This document shows, piece by piece, positions 1 through 4,856 of a stretch of DNA of 7,069 bases. Under the pieces are notes generated by a model. The model worked only from the letters and a program-made list of their open reading frames with translations. It had not been told where the DNA came from and ran no database searches. The DNA lies in the NCBI GenBank assembly GCA_027023325.1, contig JALVVQ010000283.1:1-7069 (forward strand), given 5' to 3'. The position numbers and the translations under genes were made by a program. The first letter of the stretch is position 1. Each line of letters begins with the position of its first letter. Origin of the DNA: Campylobacteraceae bacterium (lineage in GTDB: Bacteria; Campylobacterota; Campylobacteria; Campylobacterales; Sulfurovaceae).

Positions 1-39
1 TTTAAAGTCTGCACTATAACTCTTTCTCTTTTTACTCAT
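1..39 (-). CDS. IS3-family transposase OrfA, N-terminal fragment (runs off the left edge)
   Basis: Reading leftward from an ATG at 39-37, the 13 codons to the window edge give MSKKRKSYSADFK. This basic start followed by Y-[ST]-x-[DE]-F-K is the characteristic opening of OrfA proteins of IS3-family elements, which carry an N-terminal helix-turn-helix that binds the element ends. The match is to the family pattern from memory; the rest of OrfA and the OrfB integrase core lie outside the window. An AAAGGA ribosome binding site (53-48) lies 8 bases upstream of the ATG, which supports this start; a second ATG at 47 meets a stop after three codons. Only the fragment is visible, so the exact IS subgroup and whether the element is intact cannot be told. 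Confidence 0.72.
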   Translation of the reverse strand, partial: MSKKRKSYSADFK

Positions 40-113
40 ATTCTCATTCCTTTGTTTCTCTATTTCTATTCTAACATTTGGAATAAGAAAGTTGATTTAA
101 GTGGTCTAGTTTA
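1..113 (-). mobile_element. Left end of an IS3-family insertion sequence (outer boundary approximate)
   Basis: The orfA start at 39 should be preceded by a leader of some tens of bases and the terminal inverted repeat. The minus-strand sequence from about 113 inward (TAAACTAGACCACTTAAATC) is a plausible element end, because IS3-family ends often resemble TGNACTAGAC-like sequences, but this is inferred and not demonstrated. The other end of the element is outside the window, so neither the matching inverted repeat nor a target-site duplication can be checked. The true edge probably lies between about 100 and 125. Confidence 0.5.
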
Positions 114-154
114 TGGGGAGCATTATAGAGGATGATGGCTAAGTTTCTAAACAT
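71..154 (-). pseudogene. 5' stub of a gene apparently interrupted by the IS element
   Basis: Reading leftward, a strong ribosome binding site (AAGGAG at 168-163) sits 8 bases before an ATG at 154-152. The frame opens MFRNLAIILYNAPHKLDHL and closes at a TAG (73-71) after 27 codons. A good Shine-Dalgarno site, the spacing and a hydrophobic beta-strand-like start (LAIILYNAP) look like the beginning of a genuine protein. The frame runs straight into the presumed IS end, so roughly the first 13-17 residues are native and the rest is insertion-sequence DNA. It lies 51 bases downstream of the Crp/Fnr gene in the same direction and was probably the last gene of that operon. I do not recognise the protein from so few residues. 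The alternative is a natural 27-aa peptide or a chance frame. Confidence 0.45.
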
Positions 155-205
155 AAAATATACTCCTTTTTGGCGAAGTATACCCTATCACGGAAGCCTT
201 GTCAT

Positions 206-832
206 TCACATAGGTTCATCGTCTCGCAATGCGGTATTTTTTCTCAATCTGCTTAGGTGCTGTGGTGTAATGCCAAGATAGCTGGCAATGTGATATTGTG
301 GCACTTTCTCCAGAAGAGCTGGGGTTCGGCTCATCAGTATCTCGTATCTCTCCTTGGCGCTCTTGGTCAGTCTGTCTATGACCAGATTGTGCGTGTATGA
401 ATAGGCCATTTCAGCCATCAGCCTGCCAAATCTTTCCGATTTTTTAAGTTTCCCATACATCTGTTGCATCTCCTCATACCCCAAAGAGAGTAATTCGCAG
501 TCTTCCAAAACCTCAAAACTGATTTGAGAGGCAACCTGATTCACAAAGCTGTCATAATCTACCACAAAGAGGTTGAGCATCTGTGCATTTTCGTCATTGA
601 AACAGATATTCCAGGTATGATCTTTGCCATTTTCATCAATAATATAGAGCCTCACAAGCCCAGAGCCAATAAAAAGGAGTGTATCACAAATATCACCAGC
701 ATAGTGTATCGTCTCGCCCTTTTTGTATCGTTTCAGTGTCAGTTTATTTTTAAACAGTGCCCATTCTATCGCATTTAGCGGCACATACGCATCTGTAAAT
801 GCTCTATAGGCAGTGTAAATATCTGACTTCAT
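206..832 (-). CDS. Crp/Fnr-family transcriptional regulator
   Basis: This 208-aa protein has the two-domain Crp/Fnr layout. The N-terminal cyclic-nucleotide-binding-like beta-roll spans about residues 20-118 (KKGETIHYAGDICDTLLFI, then SGLVRLYI). A long dimerisation helix covers about 120-150, and the C-terminal winged helix-turn-helix about 150-200, with recognition region VPQYHIASYLGITPQHLSRL. The HTH style (IASYLGITPxxLSRLRK) resembles the Crp/Fnr subgroup common in Bacteroidetes more than classic FNR or CRP. It lacks the N-terminal cysteine cluster of oxygen-sensing FNR (only C49, C77 and C112 are present), and I see no canonical cAMP phosphate-binding GE...R motif, so the ligand is unknown. 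The ATG overlaps the stop of the ACT gene by 4 bases (ATGA). There is no strong independent Shine-Dalgarno, which suggests translational coupling. It may regulate its own operon, which is an inference. Confidence 0.88.
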   Translation of the reverse strand: MKSDIYTAYRAFTDAYVPLNAIEWALFKNKLTLKRYKKGETIHYAGDICDTLLFIGSGLVRLYIIDENGKDHTWNICFNDENAQMLNLFVVDYDSFVNQVASQISFEVLEDCELLSLGYEEMQQMYGKLKKSERFGRLMAEMAYSYTHNLVIDRLTKSAKERYEILMSRTPALLEKVPQYHIASYLGITPQHLSRLRKNTALRDDEPM

Positions 833-1224
833 AAAACTTCATACCCCTGTGCGCCAAGTGCCTCGATAGCCATCTCCAGATTCTCTGATTTGACCAGAAT
901 ATAGTCTGTATCATAGGTGGAGACTGCAAAGAGACTGATCTTGGCTTCTGCCAATACTGCAGAGAGCTTGGCAAGGATGCCCGTCAAGGAGAAGTCCAAG
1001 GAACCCAGCACCTTCAGGCAAGACCAGCCATACTCTGCCTGCTTCGCCTCTAGATCGATCGCTGCATCACAGACAATAGAGAGCTCTTTATCTGTCTTGG
1101 CGATAGAGAGAAAATGACTTGCATAAACAGCAGCAGGGATAGGATGCTGTGGTGGATATCGATAGATAGCAAACTGACCATCCAGACATCGCAAGCGCAG
1201 GTTATCCATTACATCAAGCCCCAT
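829..1224 (-). CDS. ACT-domain protein (small, stand-alone)
   Basis: A 131-aa cytoplasmic protein made of two small ACT-like halves. Residues about 10-60 (LRCLDGQFAIYRYPP...) form an N-terminal strand-helix unit. Residues about 66-128 contain the typical ACT sequence GILAKLSAVLAEAKISLFAV followed by STYDTDYILV. This arrangement matches the stand-alone ACT_7/COG3603-type proteins related to CASTOR, which usually bind small ligands such as amino acids; the ligand here is unknown. The first ATG (1224) overlaps the end of the decarboxylase gene by 16 bases and has a GAGGAA about 11 bases upstream. A second ATG at codon 6 (1209-1207) overlaps the upstream stop by one base (TAATG), a common coupling arrangement, so the true start may be 1209. 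It sits between ubiD and a Crp/Fnr gene in an overlapping operon, which hints at a sensory or allosteric role. Confidence 0.8.
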   Translation of the reverse strand: MGLDVMDNLRLRCLDGQFAIYRYPPQHPIPAAVYASHFLSIAKTDKELSIVCDAAIDLEAKQAEYGWSCLKVLGSLDFSLTGILAKLSAVLAEAKISLFAVSTYDTDYILVKSENLEMAIEALGAQGYEVL

Positions 1225-3023
1225 TTGTTCACAAATTCCTCATCCCACTCTACCAATTCTCGTTCACGCAGGCTCTCCAGTACCTCTCGGGTACAGAGGG
1301 TATCGCCTGGCCACTCTCTGTCGTAGCCGTCATGCTTGTTTTTGTTGGTACCATCTACTGCGATAAAAGGCTCTAGAGCGATATCTCGCTGGGCATCGAT
1401 ATTGTTGACCACACGCCAGAGTAGCATATAGGGGTTCTCCAGATCATTCCCCTCCTCATCAACAATAATAAGCAGTTTGATGTAGGGACTGAGGCTATGG
1501 AGTGTGGAGATGAGATACTTCTGTGACTGCTGCTTGTCTACTGTAATGACGCAGATTGGACTTTTGGTATGGATCATATACTGCTTGAGTCCTTTGACCT
1601 GCGCATCGATCTGCTGCATCATCGCCAGTAACTCTGCATCAGTATGGAGCCTCTCTACCCCAGTAGCTACCTCTTCTTCTGTAGCATCGATTCCCAGTTT
1701 GCCCCCTACCAGTTGCTCAGGCGAGGAGTGATCGAGATGATCAACGATACCCTGAGTAATGAGGATCTTTTCCCTGTCCAGTCTGTTGAGAATATGCTCG
1801 GTGAGTGCTTCATGATCCTCCAGTGCAGGCGCATCCTCTCCGACAAAGATCGCATGCTTGACGAAACTCATCTGCCCTACCCCCCAAAACGCATGCATGA
1901 ACTGCTGGGCATGTCCTTTGTAGAGGGTTTTCATCTTCGCCAGTATGAGATTGTGAAAGACACCGTTTTCGGGCATATAGTAGTCTATCAGATCAGGTGC
2001 CATGGGCTTAAGCATCGGTAGGAAGATACGCTCTGTCGCCCAACCCATATACTTGTCTTCCAGGGGCGGCTTGCCTACGACGGTGGCTTGAAATACTGGG
2101 TTCTTCTTCATCGTAATCGTCTCGATATCCATCACTGGAAACGGCTCTTTGAGGGTATAGTAGCCCGTATGATCTCCAAAAGGCCCCTCGATCTCGGTAA
2201 GTTCTGGATCGACAAAGCCTTCTATTACCACATCCACATCGGCAGGGATATAGATCTCGTTGGTCAGTGATTTGACGATGCGGGCATTTTGGTTACGCAC
2301 AAAGCCATAGAGCAGTAGCTCAAACATCCCATGCGGCATCGGTGCCTGTCCACACCAGATATAGAGCGGATCACCTCCGATAGCCACAGTGACTGGCATC
2401 TTTTTGCCTGCCTTTTGGTACTGGTCAAAGAAATGGCTGGCATCTTTGTGTATCTGCCAGTGCATACCCAGACGGTTCTTGCCATACTGCTGGAGGCGAT
2501 ACATACCTAGGTTTTGCATTGAACCATCTAGAGAACGGGTATAGACCTGCCCCATGGTGATAAACCGTCCGCCATCCTCTTCCCATGTCTTGAGGACTGG
2601 CAGCGTATCTAGATCGACTTCTGCTTTGGGGATGACTACCTCTTGACAAGCACCTTTGCCCTTTATACGCTTGGGAAAGACATTTTTCAGCGAGAAGAGC
2701 TTGGGCAGCATTGCCAGTTTGGCTTTGAGCCCCTTAGGTGGCTTGAGTTTTAGAAGATCATCGATACCTTGTGCCACCTCATCAGGATGCTTGCCAAATA
2801 TCTTCTCCGTTACCTCACGATTGGCAAAGATATTCATCAGCACAGGCATCTCATATTCGATCCCCTTGGCGCGATAGACAGGCTTGGTGAAAAGTATCGG
2901 TCTTGAGCCCTCCCGTTTGACCTCCAGATACGCCACATGCGGTATCTCTAGCTCTATATCCAGAGGCACATCTATGATCTTGAGGTTGCCATGCTCCTTG
3001 AGCCACTGTACTACATCTTGCAT
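1209..3023 (-). CDS. ubiD: UbiD-family prenylated-FMN decarboxylase (probable menaquinone biosynthesis)
   Basis: A full-length 604-aa UbiD-family decarboxylase, which removes an aromatic or acrylic carboxyl group using prenylated FMN made by a UbiX partner (not in this window). Visible active-site elements are NLGMYR at 171-176 (N171 and R176 match the cofactor/catalytic Asn and Arg of Fdc1/UbiD), IEG at 267-269, and EGPFGDHTGYY at 279-289, where E279 and D284 complete the Arg-Glu-Glu/Asp catalytic set. MPHGMFELLLYGFVRNQNAR (229-248) is also typical. The long form of about 600 residues and the N-terminal LKIIDVPLDIELEIPHVAYLEVK resemble the Campylobacter protein and the menaquinone decarboxylases. 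Campylobacterota make menaquinone by the futalosine route, so a late decarboxylation there is the best guess; ubiquinone synthesis is unlikely. The ATG has AAAGGAG upstream and lies inside the last codons of the PIN toxin gene (13-base overlap). Confidence 0.92.
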   Translation of the reverse strand: MQDVVQWLKEHGNLKIIDVPLDIELEIPHVAYLEVKREGSRPILFTKPVYRAKGIEYEMPVLMNIFANREVTEKIFGKHPDEVAQGIDDLLKLKPPKGLKAKLAMLPKLFSLKNVFPKRIKGKGACQEVVIPKAEVDLDTLPVLKTWEEDGGRFITMGQVYTRSLDGSMQNLGMYRLQQYGKNRLGMHWQIHKDASHFFDQYQKAGKKMPVTVAIGGDPLYIWCGQAPMPHGMFELLLYGFVRNQNARIVKSLTNEIYIPADVDVVIEGFVDPELTEIEGPFGDHTGYYTLKEPFPVMDIETITMKKNPVFQATVVGKPPLEDKYMGWATERIFLPMLKPMAPDLIDYYMPENGVFHNLILAKMKTLYKGHAQQFMHAFWGVGQMSFVKHAIFVGEDAPALEDHEALTEHILNRLDREKILITQGIVDHLDHSSPEQLVGGKLGIDATEEEVATGVERLHTDAELLAMMQQIDAQVKGLKQYMIHTKSPICVITVDKQQSQKYLISTLHSLSPYIKLLIIVDEEGNDLENPYMLLWRVVNNIDAQRDIALEPFIAVDGTNKNKHDGYDREWPGDTLCTREVLESLRERELVEWDEEFVNKWGLM

Positions 3024-3415
3024 TGCTCTCCTTTGAAATCACTGCTTGCTACAACAGGGATATCTTGACTATAAAATCTTTTATCGTTGCTGATGATCAC
3101 TTCACACCCCTCGCTCTTGGCAGCCACGAACTGCAGAGCATCTTCAAAATCACTGCTCTCTATCTCTAGAGCTTCCAGAGAGAGTGCATTGTTCATACCC
3201 AGCACCTTGCAGTGCTTGATAATGAGTGCCAAAAATGCTTTGGCATCCACCCCCTGCCTTTTAGCCACATAATCAATATTGACAAGGGTGATATCCAGCA
3301 CTATACCGTCATGCAGTCCGATCTCAATCATATTGAGAAGCATCTCTGCCTGCTCTGCTCTCTCTCGCTGAAGCAAAAGATCCAAAAATATATTGGTGTC
3401 CAGAAATAGCTTCAT
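3011..3415 (-). CDS. PIN-domain toxin (VapC-like ribonuclease) of a toxin-antitoxin pair
   Basis: This 134-aa protein has a complete PIN domain, a metal-dependent ribonuclease fold. The opening MKLFLDTNIFLDLLLQRERA gives the first catalytic acid D6 in the DTN motif. Further conserved acids are in SSDFEDALQF (D89, E91, D92 region) and the C-terminal SNDKRFY (D111). The layout resembles the PIN_3 type often paired with Phd/YefM-like antitoxins. VapC-type toxins cleave tRNA or rRNA; the target here is unknown. The ATG follows the antitoxin stop with no gap (TAG then ATG) and has no good Shine-Dalgarno, so translation probably depends on the antitoxin being read first. The 3' end overlaps ubiD by 13 bases. 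No truncation or missing catalytic acid is evident, so it may be active. Confidence 0.87.
   Translation of the reverse strand: MKLFLDTNIFLDLLLQRERAEQAEMLLNMIEIGLHDGIVLDITLVNIDYVAKRQGVDAKAFLALIIKHCKVLGMNNALSLEALEIESSDFEDALQFVAAKSEGCEVIISNDKRFYSQDIPVVASSDFKGEQCKM
3028..3034 (-). promoter_or_regulatory. Ribosome binding site of ubiD, inside the PIN gene
   Basis: AAAGGAG on the minus strand ends 4 bases before the ubiD ATG at 3023. It lies in the last codons of the PIN-domain gene, so ribosomes finishing the toxin would arrive at the ubiD start. It fixes the ubiD start and shows that ubiD has its own efficient initiation site. Confidence 0.75.
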
Positions 3416-3673
3416 CTACTGACCATCATTGATGATATGGTTATACCGTTCATCATCTGTCTGAAACTCACTGGAGAGCAGACCTTTAAATGCAGAGAAG
3501 CTACCCTCGATTTTCCCTTCTCGGTTTTGCAGCTGTTTGAGGAGTTGATTGTATATCTCATAAGGCAGTATCACTGCCCGTTTTGTTCTGTTTTTTTTAT
3601 CTATCACCACAGTTTGCTCATTCAGTATCTTGGTAAAATTGGCTTGCGCCTGTGCAATACCCAGCTCCAACAT
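3416..3673 (-). CDS. Phd/YefM-family antitoxin
   Basis: This 85-aa protein has the Phd/YefM arrangement. The N-terminal DNA-binding half (about 1-48) contains IAQAQANFTKILNEQ and TVVIDKKNRTKRAVILPYE, with the typical 'x-I-x-K-x-x-R-x-x-A-V-I-L-P-Y-E-x-Y' run. A shorter acidic, probably flexible C-terminal tail (about 55-85, with AFKGLL and TDDERYNHII) would wrap and inhibit the toxin. It is the first gene of the leftward operon and directly abuts the PIN toxin. An AAGGAT ribosome binding site (3685-3680) lies 6 bases before the ATG, downstream of a consensus promoter with a palindrome at its -10 box. Phd/YefM antitoxins usually repress their own promoter, so this protein may also control ubiD and the genes after it. 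Confidence 0.85.
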   Translation of the reverse strand: MLELGIAQAQANFTKILNEQTVVIDKKNRTKRAVILPYEIYNQLLKQLQNREGKIEGSFSAFKGLLSSEFQTDDERYNHIINDGQ

Positions 3674-3704
3674 AGTTATATCCTTATACTTATTTTATGA
3701 TATA

Positions 3705-3718
3705 TATATTATAATATA
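3705..3718. promoter_or_regulatory. 14-bp perfect palindrome over the -10 box, candidate antitoxin operator
   Basis: TATATTATAATATA reads the same on both strands and completely covers the -10 hexamer of the leftward promoter. An autoregulating antitoxin bound here would block RNA polymerase. The sequence is pure A/T, so chance palindromy is a real alternative. Confidence 0.35.
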
Positions 3719-3736
3719 ATCTGCTTTTGTTGTCAA
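3708..3736 (-). promoter_or_regulatory. Perfect-consensus sigma-70 promoter of the antitoxin-toxin-ubiD operon
   Basis: On the minus strand, TTGACA (3736-3731) and TATAAT (3713-3708) are separated by exactly 17 bases. Both hexamers match the housekeeping consensus at every position. Transcription would start near 3701, giving a leader of about 28 bases before the antitoxin ATG with its AAGGAT site. The surrounding DNA is very AT-rich, which raises the chance of TATAAT-like strings, but the combination with TTGACA at ideal spacing is convincing. Confidence 0.85.
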
Positions 3737-3742
3737 GAAGAA

Positions 3743-3779
3743 GTGAACATTAACCACGGAAAGAGTATGATATGTTTAC
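3743..3779. repeat. Imperfect inverted repeat flanking the candidate lpxB -10 box
   Basis: GTGAACAT (3743-3750) and ATGTTTAC (3772-3779) are complementary at seven of eight positions, and the eighth is a G-T pair. The arms are separated by 21 bases that include the candidate -10 box of the lpxB operon. This could be a pair of half-sites for a dimeric or looping regulator; no regulator is identified. Confidence 0.25.
3744..3771 (+). promoter_or_regulatory. Candidate promoter of the lpxB-gnnB-gnnA-lpxA operon
   Basis: The only upstream region for the rightward operon is the shared spacer. TATGAT (3766-3771) is a reasonable -10, with a weak TGAACA (3744-3749) 16 bases upstream as -35. A TAAGAT at 3784-3789 is an alternative -10. 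Transcription would start close to 3778. Epsilonproteobacterial promoters often lack a clear -35, so the -10 call is the stronger part. The lpxB ATG has only a weak AGG about 11 bases upstream. Confidence 0.35.
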
Positions 3780-3803
3780 AAAATAAGATAGGTCAAATCA
3801 CCC

Positions 3804-4856
3804 ATGAAAATATTGGTCTCTGCACTGGAGCATTCTGCCAATGTGCACCTAGCATCACTGATGACATATCTGCCCGATGATGTGGAGCCCATAGGTATCT
3901 ATGACCAAAACCTTGGCTCCCCTGTCGCGGATGTGCAGTCACTGGCTGTGATGGGGTATGTGGATGCTGCTAAAAAGCTTCGCTTCTATCTCAAGTTGGC
4001 AGCAGAGATGGTGAGACTGGCAGAAAAGGCGGACAAGGTACTCCTCATTGACTCCTCAGGTTTCAACCTCCCCCTTGCGAAAAAACTCAAGAAAAAGTAT
4101 CCTGACAAAGAGATCATCTACTATATCCTCCCGGAAGCCTGGGCATGGAAACGCGGACGGATCAAAAAACTCGAAGCGCGCATCGATACGCTCGCCTCTA
4201 TCCTGCCTTTTGAAAAAGAGTACTATAGTCAAAGTGCACCCATCACCTATGTAGGTCACCCTCTGCTCGATCAGATTAGTCAAGTTAAAACAGCAATCAA
4301 TCCTGAAATCAAAACAGTCTGCTTTATGCCTGGCTCACGGAAAAGCATCATACGCAAACTCATGCCTATTTTTTATGAAGTTATCGATGGGATCAAAGTA
4401 AATGCTATCCTTGTCGTTCCACAGCACTTTAACCAAGAGGAGATACATGAACTTTATGGTAATCTTACGGGATTTGAGATTGCCTATGATGCTAGAGAGA
4501 CTCTACTGAAGAGTGACTTTGCCTTTATCTGTAAAGGTACTGCCACACTGGAGGCCTCCTTGATAGGTACACCGTTTGCACTGGTATATAAGTTTGCCGC
4601 ATTAGACTACCTGCTCTACAAGATGCTGGTCAAAATCCCCTTTATCGGACTGGGAAATATCCTGCTCAAGGCAGACAAAAACAGGGTACTCCATCCCGAG
4701 CTGATACAAGACGAGGTCACAGCAGAAAACCTGATCGATACGATGCAATCCATGGACAGAGAGCAGTTTTACCAAGACTCTCTAGCTCTGCTGGAATATC
4801 TCAAATATGGCAGTGCAGAAGCAACTGCTAAACTCATACTAAAGAAGAAACAATGA
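3804..4856 (+). CDS. lpxB: Lipid-A-disaccharide synthase LpxB (epsilonproteobacterial type)
   Basis: This 350-aa GT19-family glycosyltransferase, a peripheral inner-membrane enzyme, joins UDP-diacylglucosamine and lipid X to form the beta-1,6 lipid A disaccharide. Signature segments are YYILPEAWAWKRGR (106-119), ASILPFEKEYY (131-141), YVGHPLLD (149-156), FMPGSRKS (174-181, the nucleotide-binding GSR), CKGTATLEASLIGTPF (243-258) and IGLGNIL (281-287). It is somewhat shorter than E. coli LpxB (382 aa). The usual N-terminal GExSGD is replaced by LEHSAN (8-13), and the IDAPDFN of E. coli becomes IDSSGFN (82-88), removing the Asp at the position of E. coli D98. I recall similar changes in Campylobacter and Helicobacter LpxB, so this looks like a lineage trait and not decay. 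It is the first gene of the operon, and its stop overlaps gnnB by 4 bases (ATGA). Confidence 0.93.
   Translation: MKILVSALEHSANVHLASLMTYLPDDVEPIGIYDQNLGSPVADVQSLAVMGYVDAAKKLRFYLKLAAEMVRLAEKADKVLLIDSSGFNLPLAKKLKKKYPDKEIIYYILPEAWAWKRGRIKKLEARIDTLASILPFEKEYYSQSAPITYVGHPLLDQISQVKTAINPEIKTVCFMPGSRKSIIRKLMPIFYEVIDGIKVNAILVVPQHFNQEEIHELYGNLTGFEIAYDARETLLKSDFAFICKGTATLEASLIGTPFALVYKFAALDYLLYKMLVKIPFIGLGNILLKADKNRVLHPELIQDEVTAENLIDTMQSMDREQFYQDSLALLEYLKYGSAEATAKLILKKKQ

Noticed and set aside
170..205. Possible transcription terminator after the Crp/Fnr gene
   Set aside because: I tried to pair GGCTTCC with TTCGCC on the minus strand, but the stem is only three bases and no T-run follows; a ribosome binding site for the next gene lies there instead.
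524..778. 84-codon plus-strand frame opposite the Crp/Fnr gene
   Set aside because: Antisense to a well-supported regulator; no ribosome binding site or domain recognised.
1644..2021. 125-codon plus-strand frame within ubiD
   Set aside because: Antisense shadow of the UbiD decarboxylase, whose conserved motifs confirm the minus-strand frame.
3156..3186. CTCT/AGAG-rich stretch that could form a hairpin inside the PIN gene
   Set aside because: Low-complexity CTCT runs recur throughout the coding DNA of this window, and the stretch is explained by codons for the PIN protein.
3674..3803. Small RNA or small gene in the divergent spacer
   Set aside because: The 130 bases are explained by two promoters and leaders; no open frame with a ribosome binding site or terminator hairpin was found.
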